Assembly (NCBI RefSeq): GCF_001612725.1
Contig: NZ_BDAZ01000017.1
Span: 62,001 to 126,000, forward strand
Direction: 5' to 3'
From: Nocardia anaemiae NBRC 100462
GTDB lineage: Bacteria > Actinomycetota > Actinomycetes > Mycobacteriales > Mycobacteriaceae
Length of the DNA: 64,000 nucleotides
The notes under the pieces were generated by a model, which was given only the letters and a program-made list of their open reading frames with translations, did no database searches and was not told the DNA's origin. Of this stretch, positions 61,101-64,000 are shown piece after piece. A program made the translations under genes and the position numbers. Numbering within the stretch: position 1 is the first letter of the stretch; each line of letters starts with the position of its first letter.

Positions 61101-64000
61101 TCTGCGTTTGTCGGCGGGCAGTTTGCCGATGAACTTCTGCTGCTCTTGGCGCCAGGTGTCGAACGGAACGGCCTTGGCCAGCAGCGTGCGGCGGTTGCGG
61201 AGGTCTTTCGGGCCGTAGTCGGTGCCGATGTCGCCGTCTCGCGAGGCCGCGAGGTCGACCACGACCAGTTTCGGGGCCTCGCCCGGCTCGCTGTCGTTGA
61301 CCACCAGCACCATGTGGTCGTCGGCGATGCCCGTGGCGTTGGGGCTGCCGGTGGCCGGGGTGCCTTTCCATTTGTAGACCAGGACGGTGATACCTCCCGG
61401 CCGAGCTCTCAGCGATTCGGCCACACCATCCAGCGATCCGGCATTCTCGAGTGGGGCGCCGAACACATTCGCGACCGCATCGCGGCCGTGGCCCGCCAGT
61501 GTGCGGGACGGCATCTCGATGTCGCGTCCGCTCAACACCCGCATGCCGGTCACAGCATTGTTGACGCAACTGTTGGGGCTGCGGCGGTGGATCCGCATGA
61601 CCAGGTCGAGCAGGGCCGCAGTGGCCAGATAGTGCGATGCCGCGGCGATAACGTCCTGGGCTACCGGATTCTCGGCTACCCGGTCCGCCGATACGGGGTT
61701 CGCCGAGATGGAGGCGGCATCGTCGCGGGCGGCATCGTCGCGGGCGGCATCGTCGCGGGCGGCATCGTCGCGGGCGGCATCGTCGCGGGCGGCATCGTCG
61801 CTGGTGGCCGACTCGGTGGTGGCCTCGGCGGACAGGTGGTGATCGACTGCTTCGCCCAGGATGTCGCGGGCTATGGCGGGCGTGATGTCGGAGGCGGGAT
61901 AACCCAGTGTTTTCGCGAGATTGTTTCTGGCTTCGGTCAGCGCGGGGTCGATCGTGCGCATACCTTCGGCGCCCTCGATGGCCTCGGTGTCCCAGCCGAG
62001 TTTCTCGGCCAGACGGTCCCGCTGCGGCACCAACTGATCCAGCGCCTGCTCGTCGGTGAGCCCCGCGTACTGCTCAACCGTTCCGCGTGCGGTCGCCTCG
62101 ACATGCTGCCGCAACGCCTCCACCGCGGCGGGCGGCAGGCCCGTCCGTTCCAGCAGACCGCCCAGCGGGTCGGCAGCGCCGTCCTGTTCGAGTGCGGCGA
62201 TGGCTGCGGCGGGGATCCCCAGCACCCCCGCCAGGCGCGCGGCCGGGCCCGGCGAGTAGTCCGGCTGACCGACGTCCGTACTGCCCTGGTAGCGGAACGC
62301 CTCAGCGGCGGCGAGAACGGCGGCCGGGTTCTCGGTGAGGTAGGCGTGGTGGCGGATGAAATCGGCGGTGGCGTGGCGGAGCGCGCGCTGTTGCAGTTCA
62401 GGCACCAACGAGCCGAGGTCGTGGCTGGCCTCGACGAGGTTGTGATGTTTTTCCGGGGTGGGGTCGCTGCGATGAGCGGCGGCGGCTTGGTCGTAGCGGA
62501 CCGCCGCCTCGCGTACCCCGTGCAGGTGCATTGCCTTGCGGATCAGCGCGTCCTGCGGCGACATCAGCGCCTGCGCGGCCCCGCGGTCCCCGTTGCGGGC
62601 GGTGCGGTTCTTGGCCTGCTCATGAATGTAGGACTGCTCGGGGACTTCGGTCATCCACACGAACATGCCGCCCTTGGCCTGCACCGCCTCCGATACCGCG
62701 ATATCGACACCGCGCTGGCCCTGCCGGTTGATCACCAGGATCTTGCCCTGCTCACCGGCGGCATCGAAGACCTTCTGCAACTGGCCTTCCCACTCCGCGC
62801 CCCACCCGGCGATCCGGTCGGCGTCGACCGCCTCGATCGCCTCCCTCGGCACCCCCTTGCGCACCAACGCCTGCACCTGCCTGTCGACCAGGTCGTTGCG
62901 ATGACACAAGATTTCCTGGGACCTGCCCCGGCCTCCCTGCCACACTCTGTGCGCGCCTTCGGCGATCGCGCTCAGCTTGGCGCGGGTATTCGCCACCACC
63001 TCGGGGGCGCCCTCCATCAACCGCTGCTCCTTTGCCCGGTCGACTCGGTGCGCTTCTTCCAGACCGTAGATCTTTTCCAGCACGGGGTTGAGGTCCGCGA
63101 GCGTGCCGGAGGCGCCGGTGACCTCATCGAAAAACCGGTCCTGCGGGCGTCCTCCCGTGCGATAGATTTCCACCGCGTTGATGGTCTTGGCCGAGTCGGC
63201 GTCGGCGCGCACCACGATCTGATGCTGCTCGGCGCTCATGTTGATGGCCTCGGCCGCCCGAATCTCCTTGGCCTCCACGGCCTGAGCCAGGCTCGCCTTA
63301 CCCTGCTCGGCGCTCCACCGTGATTCGCTCGAGGTCGTCGGGTTGCGTTGCAGACCGTGTTCGCCCTGATCGATGATGACGATCTTGCCCGCATCCATCA
63401 CGTAGTGGGTGCTCTTGCGGCAGGTGAATTCCGCAGCGGCGGCCATCTCGAGCCGCGACAACCCCATCCCTGCCAACCACTGTTTCCCGCCGGGAAGCGC
63501 CTCGACCTTCTCCCGTCCCCCCGGCGTCAATTCCGCCCGACCGTCGTACCAGAACTCGTGCTCAGGAGTTCCGTCTGGATACTCGCCGACTTCTTCGATG
63601 ATCCGCGTGAGACCGAAATCCTCATGCGACAGCGTCCCTTTCGCCAGCGCCTCGGCGAGGAAATCGTGCGCGGCGAACACCTCGCGTGCCGTCGCCTCTG
63701 GCGCGGCCCGCTCCACCCCTTCCGACCGGAGGAACTGCCTCTCACCACGGTCGATGATCCCGTCCATCTCATCGATCAACGCGTGGCGCGGCGGCCGGTG
63801 ACCGGCGTTGCACAGATGCCCGACCGTTTCGCCGGTGGCCACCACGACGGCCGGGCGACCGTCGGTGACCGGCCCGAAACCGCGCTGCTGGTCGGCACGG
63901 AACACGTCGATCCCGAAATCGGCCAAAAGCTGTCGATACCTGGTGAATTCGCGGTGGGCCAGCCCATCGGTCGTCGTCACCAGAAGACAGTCACCGTGAC
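49140..64000 (-). CDS. giant modular polymorphic-toxin-like protein (5' end beyond window)
   Basis: A single minus-strand frame runs without a stop from 64000 to the TGA at 49140, about 4,950 codons. A GTG at 63980 is not the true start, since the SecA-like domain begins upstream (GDCLLVTTTDGLAHREFTRY continues to the edge). Order from the N-terminus: SecA-like ATPase, helical linker with DDAAR repeats, papain-like module, two helical repeats, kinase-like/metalloprotease module A, five HTH, sigma-like unit, five HTH, sigma-like unit, module B, LuxR HTH, DUF1023-type hydrolase, GDPD-like domain. Seven linkers share a 17-bp core near ggcctgctgccgatcag (Leu-Ile-Gly-Ser/Asn-Arg-Pro). The layout recalls giant actinobacterial polymorphic toxins, but no immunity gene follows on this strand. 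Confidence 0.9.
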   Translation of the reverse strand, partial: HGDCLLVTTTDGLAHREFTRYRQLLADFGIDVFRADQQRGFGPVTDGRPAVVVATGETVGHLCNAGHRPPRHALIDEMDGIIDRGERQFLRSEGVERAAPEATAREVFAAHDFLAEALAKGTLSHEDFGLTRIIEEVGEYPDGTPEHEFWYDGRAELTPGGREKVEALPGGKQWLAGMGLSRLEMAAAAEFTCRKSTHYVMDAGKIVIIDQGEHGLQRNPTTSSESRWSAEQGKASLAQAVEAKEIRAAEAINMSAEQHQIVVRADADSAKTINAVEIYRTGGRPQDRFFDEVTGASGTLADLNPVLEKIYGLEEAHRVDRAKEQRLMEGAPEVVANTRAKLSAIAEGAHRVWQGGRGRSQEILCHRNDLVDRQVQALVRKGVPREAIEAVDADRIAGWGAEWEGQLQKVFDAAGEQGKILVINRQGQRGVDIAVSEAVQAKGGMFVWMTEVPEQSYIHEQAKNRTARNGDRGAAQALMSPQDALIRKAMHLHGVREAAVRYDQAAAAHRSDPTPEKHHNLVEASHDLGSLVPELQQRALRHATADFIRHHAYLTENPAAVLAAAEAFRYQGSTDVGQPDYSPGPAARLAGVLGIPAAAIAALEQDGAADPLGGLLERTGLPPAAVEALRQHVEATARGTVEQYAGLTDEQALDQLVPQRDRLAEKLGWDTEAIEGAEGMRTIDPALTEARNNLAKTLGYPASDITPAIARDILGEAVDHHLSAEATTESATSDDAARDDAARDDAARDDAARDDAARDDAASISANPVSADRVAENPVAQDVIAAASHYLATAALLDLVMRIHRRSPNSCVNNAVTGMRVLSGRDIEMPSRTLAGHGRDAVANVFGAPLENAGSLDGVAESLRARPGGITVLVYKWKGTPATGSPNATGIADDHMVLVVNDSEPGEAPKLVVVDLAASRDGDIGTDYGPKDLRNRRTLLAKAVPFDTWRQEQQKFIGKLPADKRRFETIEFDVDGNLVGSSHRDALVTETPPRSQEAEVSAELVQEINAIQPGWPVDGEGPADLPSRTDADPLDKSDIPPSAEPARIGGHPHDIPDPVEPTLETRQEHEASAAPEVLHLALAVVDSFQSSPEITRDAQRFVTKCYEEYRQQEEAALRERRSTALVNELGMTAEEAEQAGREYMGSAEMRHAIDAAAARRAATLVSDMAHYADRVQVSLPGTLADLYLAEANTANARNLQHAFALIHRVESSPDITRDAKRFVMSCYEEYRQKQQAAFQTQRRTALADLPPEEAEQQAREFVGRADIRAAIDSAAATATRQLIHNIQGKWTKTSRPLPDILARLHRAGATPASARKLAKSMTADTGDAWAPDDQIGRNDSPGGLIGNRPFEDSPDERAFAGPEFEELVLAGLESGIAERFPVEDARGVRVEELTFDNGVRVFKETYADPMDALVQVLQTKVAIIMGAPVAHAMLNIEDDRVYRELTPGRPGDSVEVVDPEVLASDSALRLGLFDAVTGTHRTAREWSMADNEVMAGRSGSDVDASHTGVFASSFVRRIDGRPVWLDHAMPTWEVAAIREQVSHLDTWISNFPMPEKHRAALLDIHGAYMAALTQVERHAVHTFGERAHRAGLDAQAQAKARLVEVFALDYPHVAVVGFDHPDVPADVVAEILGGLDEMFTRFPGRTNIRELRIDYTDWEANSPRTHNYADPAAAGRTLSMRFSLRDAANPAQTVKRGIRFLEFGLNPVGDRPFHHNAVHEFVHAIDAVEGLSKNLQRMLSQTWGQLSDDGLIEESWWTWLTRLPRYAFVNEAKTVLDDVEALAVGFAEADIHSAAAGSPQWAIHEYVTTGRPPRVTADLEVDLPPHEDHPDSGGPGGLIGSRPHEPDAQLDAARGAWIKALRLERGMTQKQLAQAVGLTNSALSMIESGKSTPRLGNFQQLCRALGLDGEAVTEAIRRFYRDVDVETAVAAHDSLGGWVAALRNSKGMTRADLARAVDIVPTSVTEIENGVYPLPGLFLRIARVLGVGQQALAEAVREFYRDIEFALDPDAHDAELPGSWIAALRYDRDMSQAELARTAGIPKQSVGRIERGHTPNWIVFLQICRALEVAPEVLAAAVRHFYRGVNPDLDPAAHDPALPGSWFMALRHDQGMSGSEVANAIGYGSDLSDIESGRNRPEFALFRQICDVLGVGDELLRAATRHFYPELDINPPPHTLLGGWIKELRLERGMTQKELARRARMSQPYISAVELGTRFPPVRRLRQLCGALGVGGDVLLEALEQFYADRYERSGAPEEVALFHRYVVSRVGSPDEKTIRDEICATVAWVPDALARRESPDIRDEAVQAAWMGILSAIDSHVPSASFAAHAWGGGKRAILRYRLARAFPDLDNPTLKKVSTVRAQIDRMIAAGEPYDDAAIARAVNYTVADVVLAREILARPAVQLNMPTGGTDGSLPRDLADPAAAAEFSDTDFAVTVRATLADMADPGVAERLVMLHLVEGVPLADAAERLRISVADAAKVLADAVARLRDGFNHSPSAEVPAGEAHPALSTPWAVSTTESGRSTRGNDTEPDEDDDQRATGESGGPSDLIGSRPHEDDSHSDAARGAWIKALRLERGMTRKQLTEAAGLANSALPAIESGQRKPRVGSFQRICRALGLDDDAVNDAVRQFYSDVPLDTGVAAHRLPGDWVRAVRNSKGMTQSVLAHAVGVDPVRIGVYENNRESLRPGLFLRIARVLGVEQQVLAEAVREFYRDIEFDLDPAAHDPGLPGSWIAALRYDQDISRAELDRIAGIPETSVSRIEGGHTPNSFVFLRICRALGVAPEVLAAAARHFYRELNLDLDPAAHDPASPGSWFVALRHDRDISQSEVAKAIGSGKGHLYRIESGRNRPTFAVFRRICDVLGVGDELLRAAARHFYSDINLDIEPAAHDPGSPGSWIAALRNDAGMSGGELARRARMPRDSISQIENQRFRPRLRKFRQLCAALGVGGDVLLEAVERFYDRDRFVPSGDRYEVDLFNRYVVSRVGSPEEREVRDEICKRFIWVRNALALRESPDTRDEAGEAAWMGILSAIDDHVPAAPFAPHAWASGNRAIRRYHHKHQFAELNDRTLRKVIAVRAQIDRMVAAGAAPDNTEIARATRLKMADVMLARTILTRPTVHRVDDPAAAIGPSDTDFATAVRAALADMADPDAAERLVMLHLVEGVPLAEVAQRVALPVATAGAVFADAVARLRDAFDPGRSGEVAASERGPATLTPGTEAGAEQDQLPVQSADPESGEGSPNPGGLIGNRPVGGDERGFVGSRPFEGSPGERAFAGPGFEESVLAGLDSGIAERFLVEDALGLRVEEITFCNGLRVFAETYSDPLKADIQVLQAKLAAVMGAPVAHAMLNLEDDRVYRELTPHGRPGHSFDVLSPEILDSSSAVLLGLFDAVTRTNRTGREWSMGPHDDVMGGRARSDVDATPTGVFAAKFVKRVDGREVWLDNTVPRWAVEDIRERVTYLESWIESYPAPEKHRDVLLDMHRGYLAALAQIERHAVPTPWEMLHRAGLDDEWRSDDVAAKARLVEVFNLKYPYLTMVGFDHPQVRAHVVEEILGGLDEMFTRFPGRTNIRELRIDYLGDTKASARTSWHVDRVAAAGRTERIHFSLHHAARPAPFVEFGIRSRADGINPIGDRPFHHDAVHEFIHAIDAKEGLSENLRKVLGQTYSQLSRLGLVDEHWWTWIARLPQYAFGNEAKTVLNDEEALAVGFAEADIHGVAVGSPQWAIHEYVTTGRPPRVTPDLEVDLPLQDDPPAPGRARGLIGSRPHEDDSKSDAPAGVAAGEQEPVSLTPWTTRAEPDQPPARSSDSEPGQGIPKPSGGIGSKPHDQDEPARRPVSGQTTPWSRGDKPHSDGQLRKQPSHLIPERPADNTPDLVPLTACETEVLARVRQDMTHNEIAAALDLSVRDVRAHLASVRRKLRNQRVAPSRSAVLPSTKSESERFRAAMYAALTSADQPDPRELLAAASQEQMEHAVQGLSSEQRAALSRLRAGANTPMIRGMALIAARRWVIALAAQHDRSHTVLATALAAASPADLQTALDQLTSAERQLLVNRFGPETSPGPFEPDDSVRALRAVDIVRHVAERIATSAGMSAVDEYGFDQSGVPHANSTAAQTYTADECLDAVLGWMDRQNPPASAERSRGRRRGSSSVTADRSHSRSPQDGLPADEPGAGGTTAPSGAHPATVSSEEPGRPDNNGTGSVHADANNHWRSLPVDHGFDDEQRRLADEALRAGGFDDADTLQRPGDHLFADAAERRATENGQWWDSLSDPDAPGGLSSTQRALIQVYPHQIGNADGLSAVIRDHANRLSIRRDLDAFIARRPVGVGMLDWIRTGLTAAERKQLGNLIHIRNHLRQLDRQAAEVVGSPPVHLLSYDSTAFHGKGKAVVALGNVDTAQTVNWHVPGTNTTSSSLAYQFKPLRNLYEETLRVDPSLELASIIWIGYDAPTGPVNTGFAKAALRDRARVGGHRLLCDIAAFHATRRLAGTATPDRLAIRLYGHSYGSVTTCYAGRYGRLAGMVASIILAGSPGAGPVRHAEEFGIGAENIYVLASWRDPVTIFGADRPGARSRVNPRLGHGIDPATEAFGGQRIGAEFPASPNFAGAEAVHQGYLHRDPATGLPTEALANVAQITAGRGDALVRVERRRSGRGLGVRPIDRERGRYADGGNREAERGVGEHWGPAATSADAEPHAAPARPAPTAGPRIAVQLGADGLVDSGSACTDALVLGVNAIGVRVGRGAEDVAGLDAVCRSAAFEDATLAVEVNAGPRWSDKEVRTKVAEVVATLAGHGVQGEMHAFDQRVLTAAAELAPECHRVLLINSLMTTTAGIRGTLGWMARAVRPRAESIDTLLEKARRRGATGVAVPYPLLSEDFVWLTHEWGMRLAVRGVGGSGRMRAVIGLGVDEIWTANVEKLALLRAEVARGGFRIPEPSTGSTRPPKATPWSQHPDRPSPDR
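49245..49900 (-). other. C-terminal GDPD-like TIM-barrel domain
   Basis: PRIAVQLGADGLVDSGSACT, DALVLGVNAIGVRVGRG, TLAVEVNAGPRWSDKEVRTK and GLGVDEIWTANVEKLALLR follow the strand order of glycerophosphodiester phosphodiesterases. The catalytic HRG and ELDV positions are replaced (VQLG, GVRV), so it may be inactive or a divergent phospholipase-type toxin. Confidence 0.5.
50100..51165 (-). other. DUF1023-type alpha/beta hydrolase domain
   Basis: The nucleophile elbow is LYGHSYGSVTTCYAGRYG (about 50485-50515). The upstream IIWIGYDAPTGPVNTGFAKA and downstream SIILAGSPGAGPVRHAEEFG with YVLASWRDPVTIFGAD fit the actinobacterial DUF1023 hydrolases, which are common in WXG100-linked secreted proteins. 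Confidence 0.75.
52240..52385 (-). other. LuxR/GerE-type HTH in the giant protein
   Basis: LTACETEVLARVRQDMTHNE followed by IAAALDLSVRDVRAHLASVR and RKLRN is a complete GerE-type HTH. It is followed by a roughly 150-residue helical region of unknown kind (LTSADQPDPRELLAAASQEQ). Confidence 0.8.
52765..54215 (-). other. module B: kinase-like region plus HEFIH metalloprotease
   Basis: A paralog of module A over its whole length. The catalytic-loop position reads NRTGREW and the IDHG-like motif is LDNTVP, both degenerate. The zinc motif is HEFIH (53067-53081) in FHHDAVHEFIHAIDAKEGLS. FTRFPGRTNIRELRIDY and QWAIHEYVTTGRPPRVTxDL are identical or nearly so in both modules. Confidence 0.65.
54415..55085 (-). 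other. sigma-70-like unit 2
   Basis: A paralog of unit 1: RDEAGEAAWMGILSAIDDHV, RKVIAVRAQIDRMVAAGAAP and DMADPDAAERLVMLHLVEGV, then PLAEVAQRVALPVATAGAVF. It is slightly shorter in the region 3-4 linker. Confidence 0.75.
55108..56312 (-). other. HTH array 2: five Cro/C1-type domains
   Basis: A paralogous copy of array 1: LRLERGMTRKQLTEAAGLAN, VRNSKGMTQSVLAHAVGVDP, LRYDQDISRAELDRIAGIPE, LRHDRDISQSEVAKAIGSGK and LRNDAGMSGGELARRARMPR. Unit n of array 2 matches unit n of array 1 better than its neighbours, showing the array was duplicated as a block. Confidence 0.85.
56525..57235 (-). other. sigma-70-like unit 1 (regions 2, 3 and 4)
   Basis: Region 2-like: RDEAVQAAWMGILSAIDSHV then PSASFAAHAWGGGKRAILRY. 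Region 3-like: KKVSTVRAQIDRMIAAGEPY then DDAAIARAVNYTVADVVLAR. Region 4-like: DMADPGVAERLVMLHLVEGV then PLADAAERLRISVADAAKVL and ADAVARLRDGF. The order and spacing equal those of SigB/SigF-type sigma factors. Confidence 0.75.
57260..58445 (-). other. HTH array 1: five Cro/C1-type domains
   Basis: Five units of about 80 residues, each W-I-x-A-L-R start, HTH, then LCRALGL-like helix and FYRD. Examples are LRLERGMTQKQLAQAVGLTN, LRNSKGMTRADLARAVDIVP, LRYDRDMSQAELARTAGIPK, LRHDQGMSGSEVANAIGYGS and LRLERGMTQKELARRARMSQ. Consecutive units are separated by a linker ending LDPxAHDPxLPGSW. Confidence 0.85.
58520..59975 (-). other. module A: kinase-like region plus HEFVH metalloprotease
   Basis: The first half (VEELTFDNGVRVFKETYADP, VYRELTPGRPGDS, RLGLFDAVTGTHRTAREWSM, then DGRPVWLDHAMP) follows the layout of PI3K-like bacterial kinases, but the expected DRxPxNW catalytic loop is HRTAREW. 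The second half has HEFVH (58830-58844) in FHHNAVHEFVHAIDAVEGLS, a zinc HExxH motif, with downstream ALAVGFAEADIHSAAAGSPQ that may give the third ligand. Confidence 0.65.
60030..60780 (-). other. two helical repeats of about 110 residues
   Basis: LALAVVDSFQSSPEITRDAQ then RFVTKCYEEYRQQEEAALRE, and FALIHRVESSPDITRDAKRF then VMSCYEEYRQKQQAAF, are paralogous. Each ends with an EEAEQ-G/A-REYMG or REFVG segment. All-helical, no known family. Confidence 0.6.
61190..61600 (-). other. papain-like (Tox-PL type) module
   Basis: SPNSCVNNAVTGMRVLSGRD carries the candidate nucleophile Cys (codon 61566-61568). The histidine is in GIADDHMVLVVNDSEPG (codon 61314-61316) and the aspartate in LVVVDLAASRDGD (codon 61254-61256). 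Cys...His...Asp in this order and spacing, with glycine-rich VFGAPLENAGSLDGVAESL between, fits the papain-like toxin/deamidase fold of polymorphic toxins. Confidence 0.65.
61716..61805 (-). repeat. 15-bp tandem repeat encoding Asp-Asp-Ala-Ala-Arg
   Basis: ggcatcgtcgcgggc occurs five times exactly (61716-61790) and a sixth time with two changes (61791-61805). It encodes (DDAAR)n in a linker between helical repeats and the papain-like module. Such a minisatellite is prone to copy-number change without frameshift. Confidence 0.9.
62530..64000 (-). other. SecA-like ATPase domain of the giant protein (partial)
   Basis: From the edge the protein reads LLVTTTDGLAHREFTRYRQL then DFGIDVFR, equivalent to SecA motif Ia. 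RHALIDEMDGIIDRGERQFL corresponds to the DEVD box region. GKILVINRQGQRGVDIAVSE then GGMFVWMTEVPEQSYIHEQA and KNRTARNGDRGA correspond to the helicase-2 motifs RGTDI, GGLHV and the arginine-finger region QLRGRSGRQGD. Walker A would be off the window. Several catalytic positions are changed, so activity is uncertain. Confidence 0.75.

Noticed and set aside
61716..61805. possible CRISPR array
   Set aside because: The 15-bp units are directly adjacent with no spacers and are in coding frame, so this is a coding minisatellite.
60663..63323. 886-codon plus-strand frame
   Set aside because: It is antisense to the giant gene, has no family features and a composition produced by mirrored high-GC codons.
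63978..63980. GTG at 63980 as start of the giant protein
   Set aside because: The frame stays open to the edge and the upstream codons continue the SecA-like strand, so the true start lies outside the window.

Overview
The window is high-GC actinobacterial DNA and most resembles Nocardia or a close mycolic-acid relative. The backbone leuB-serA, ilvC-ilvN-ilvB, cfp6-like PH-domain protein, DoxX protein, LppZ-like lipoprotein, gatB, pfkA follows, from memory, the Mycobacterium tuberculosis order Rv2995c-Rv3010c. GTG starts, TANNNT -10 boxes next to start codons (leaderless genes) and terminators without U-tracts also fit. The genus is inferred; no rRNA or tRNA gene was seen.

Region 1 (1-2531): the 5' part of leuB, serA, and a 38-codon gene with an internal repeat, all on the minus strand, each of the last two followed by a strong hairpin. 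Region 2 (2.9-6.4 kb): a polytopic membrane protein, an HxlR regulator divergent from a RibD/DHFR-fold reductase, and a cold-shock gene. Region 3 (6.4-14.3 kb): an inositol/cyclitol island (IolD, sugar ABC transporter, IolE-like isomerase) transcribed away from a LacI regulator and an IolG-like dehydrogenase; both divergent promoters carry a palindrome centred on GAGCGCTC. Region 4 (14.3-23.2 kb): HNH remnant, deazaflavin-type reductase with TetR, VWA-MoxR pair, small secreted protein, double-hotdog thioesterase, AlkB alkane hydroxylase, secreted lipase.

Region 5 (23.3-34.2 kb): branched-chain amino-acid synthesis. ilvBNC is preceded by a 17-residue leader peptide with consecutive Leu-Leu-Val-Ile codons and a U-tract terminator, a transcription attenuator. 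cfp6-like, ilvD, doxX, lppZ and gatB follow. Region 6 (34.3-49.1 kb): lipoprotein esterase, tandem ribbon-helix-helix protein, pfkA, Ser/Thr kinase with a repetitive linker, beta-lactamase-like lipoprotein, adenosine-kinase-like protein, an OYE-TetR pair beside a 37-bp perfect palindrome, DUF488, HrpB helicase, and a FIST plus Mut7-C pair.

Region 7 (49.1-64.0 kb): one uninterrupted minus-strand frame of about 4,950 codons whose 5' end lies beyond the window. It encodes a giant modular protein: SecA-like ATPase, papain-like module, helical repeats, then two kinase-like/HExxH metalloprotease modules flanking two copies of (five Cro/C1 HTH domains plus a sigma-70-like region), then a LuxR-type HTH, an alpha/beta hydrolase and a GDPD-like barrel. 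Modules are joined by a recurring Gly-Leu-Ile-Gly-(Ser/Asn)-Arg-Pro linker. It resembles actinobacterial polymorphic-toxin giants, but the embedded HTH arrays and sigma-like units are unusual and are the main discovery of the window.
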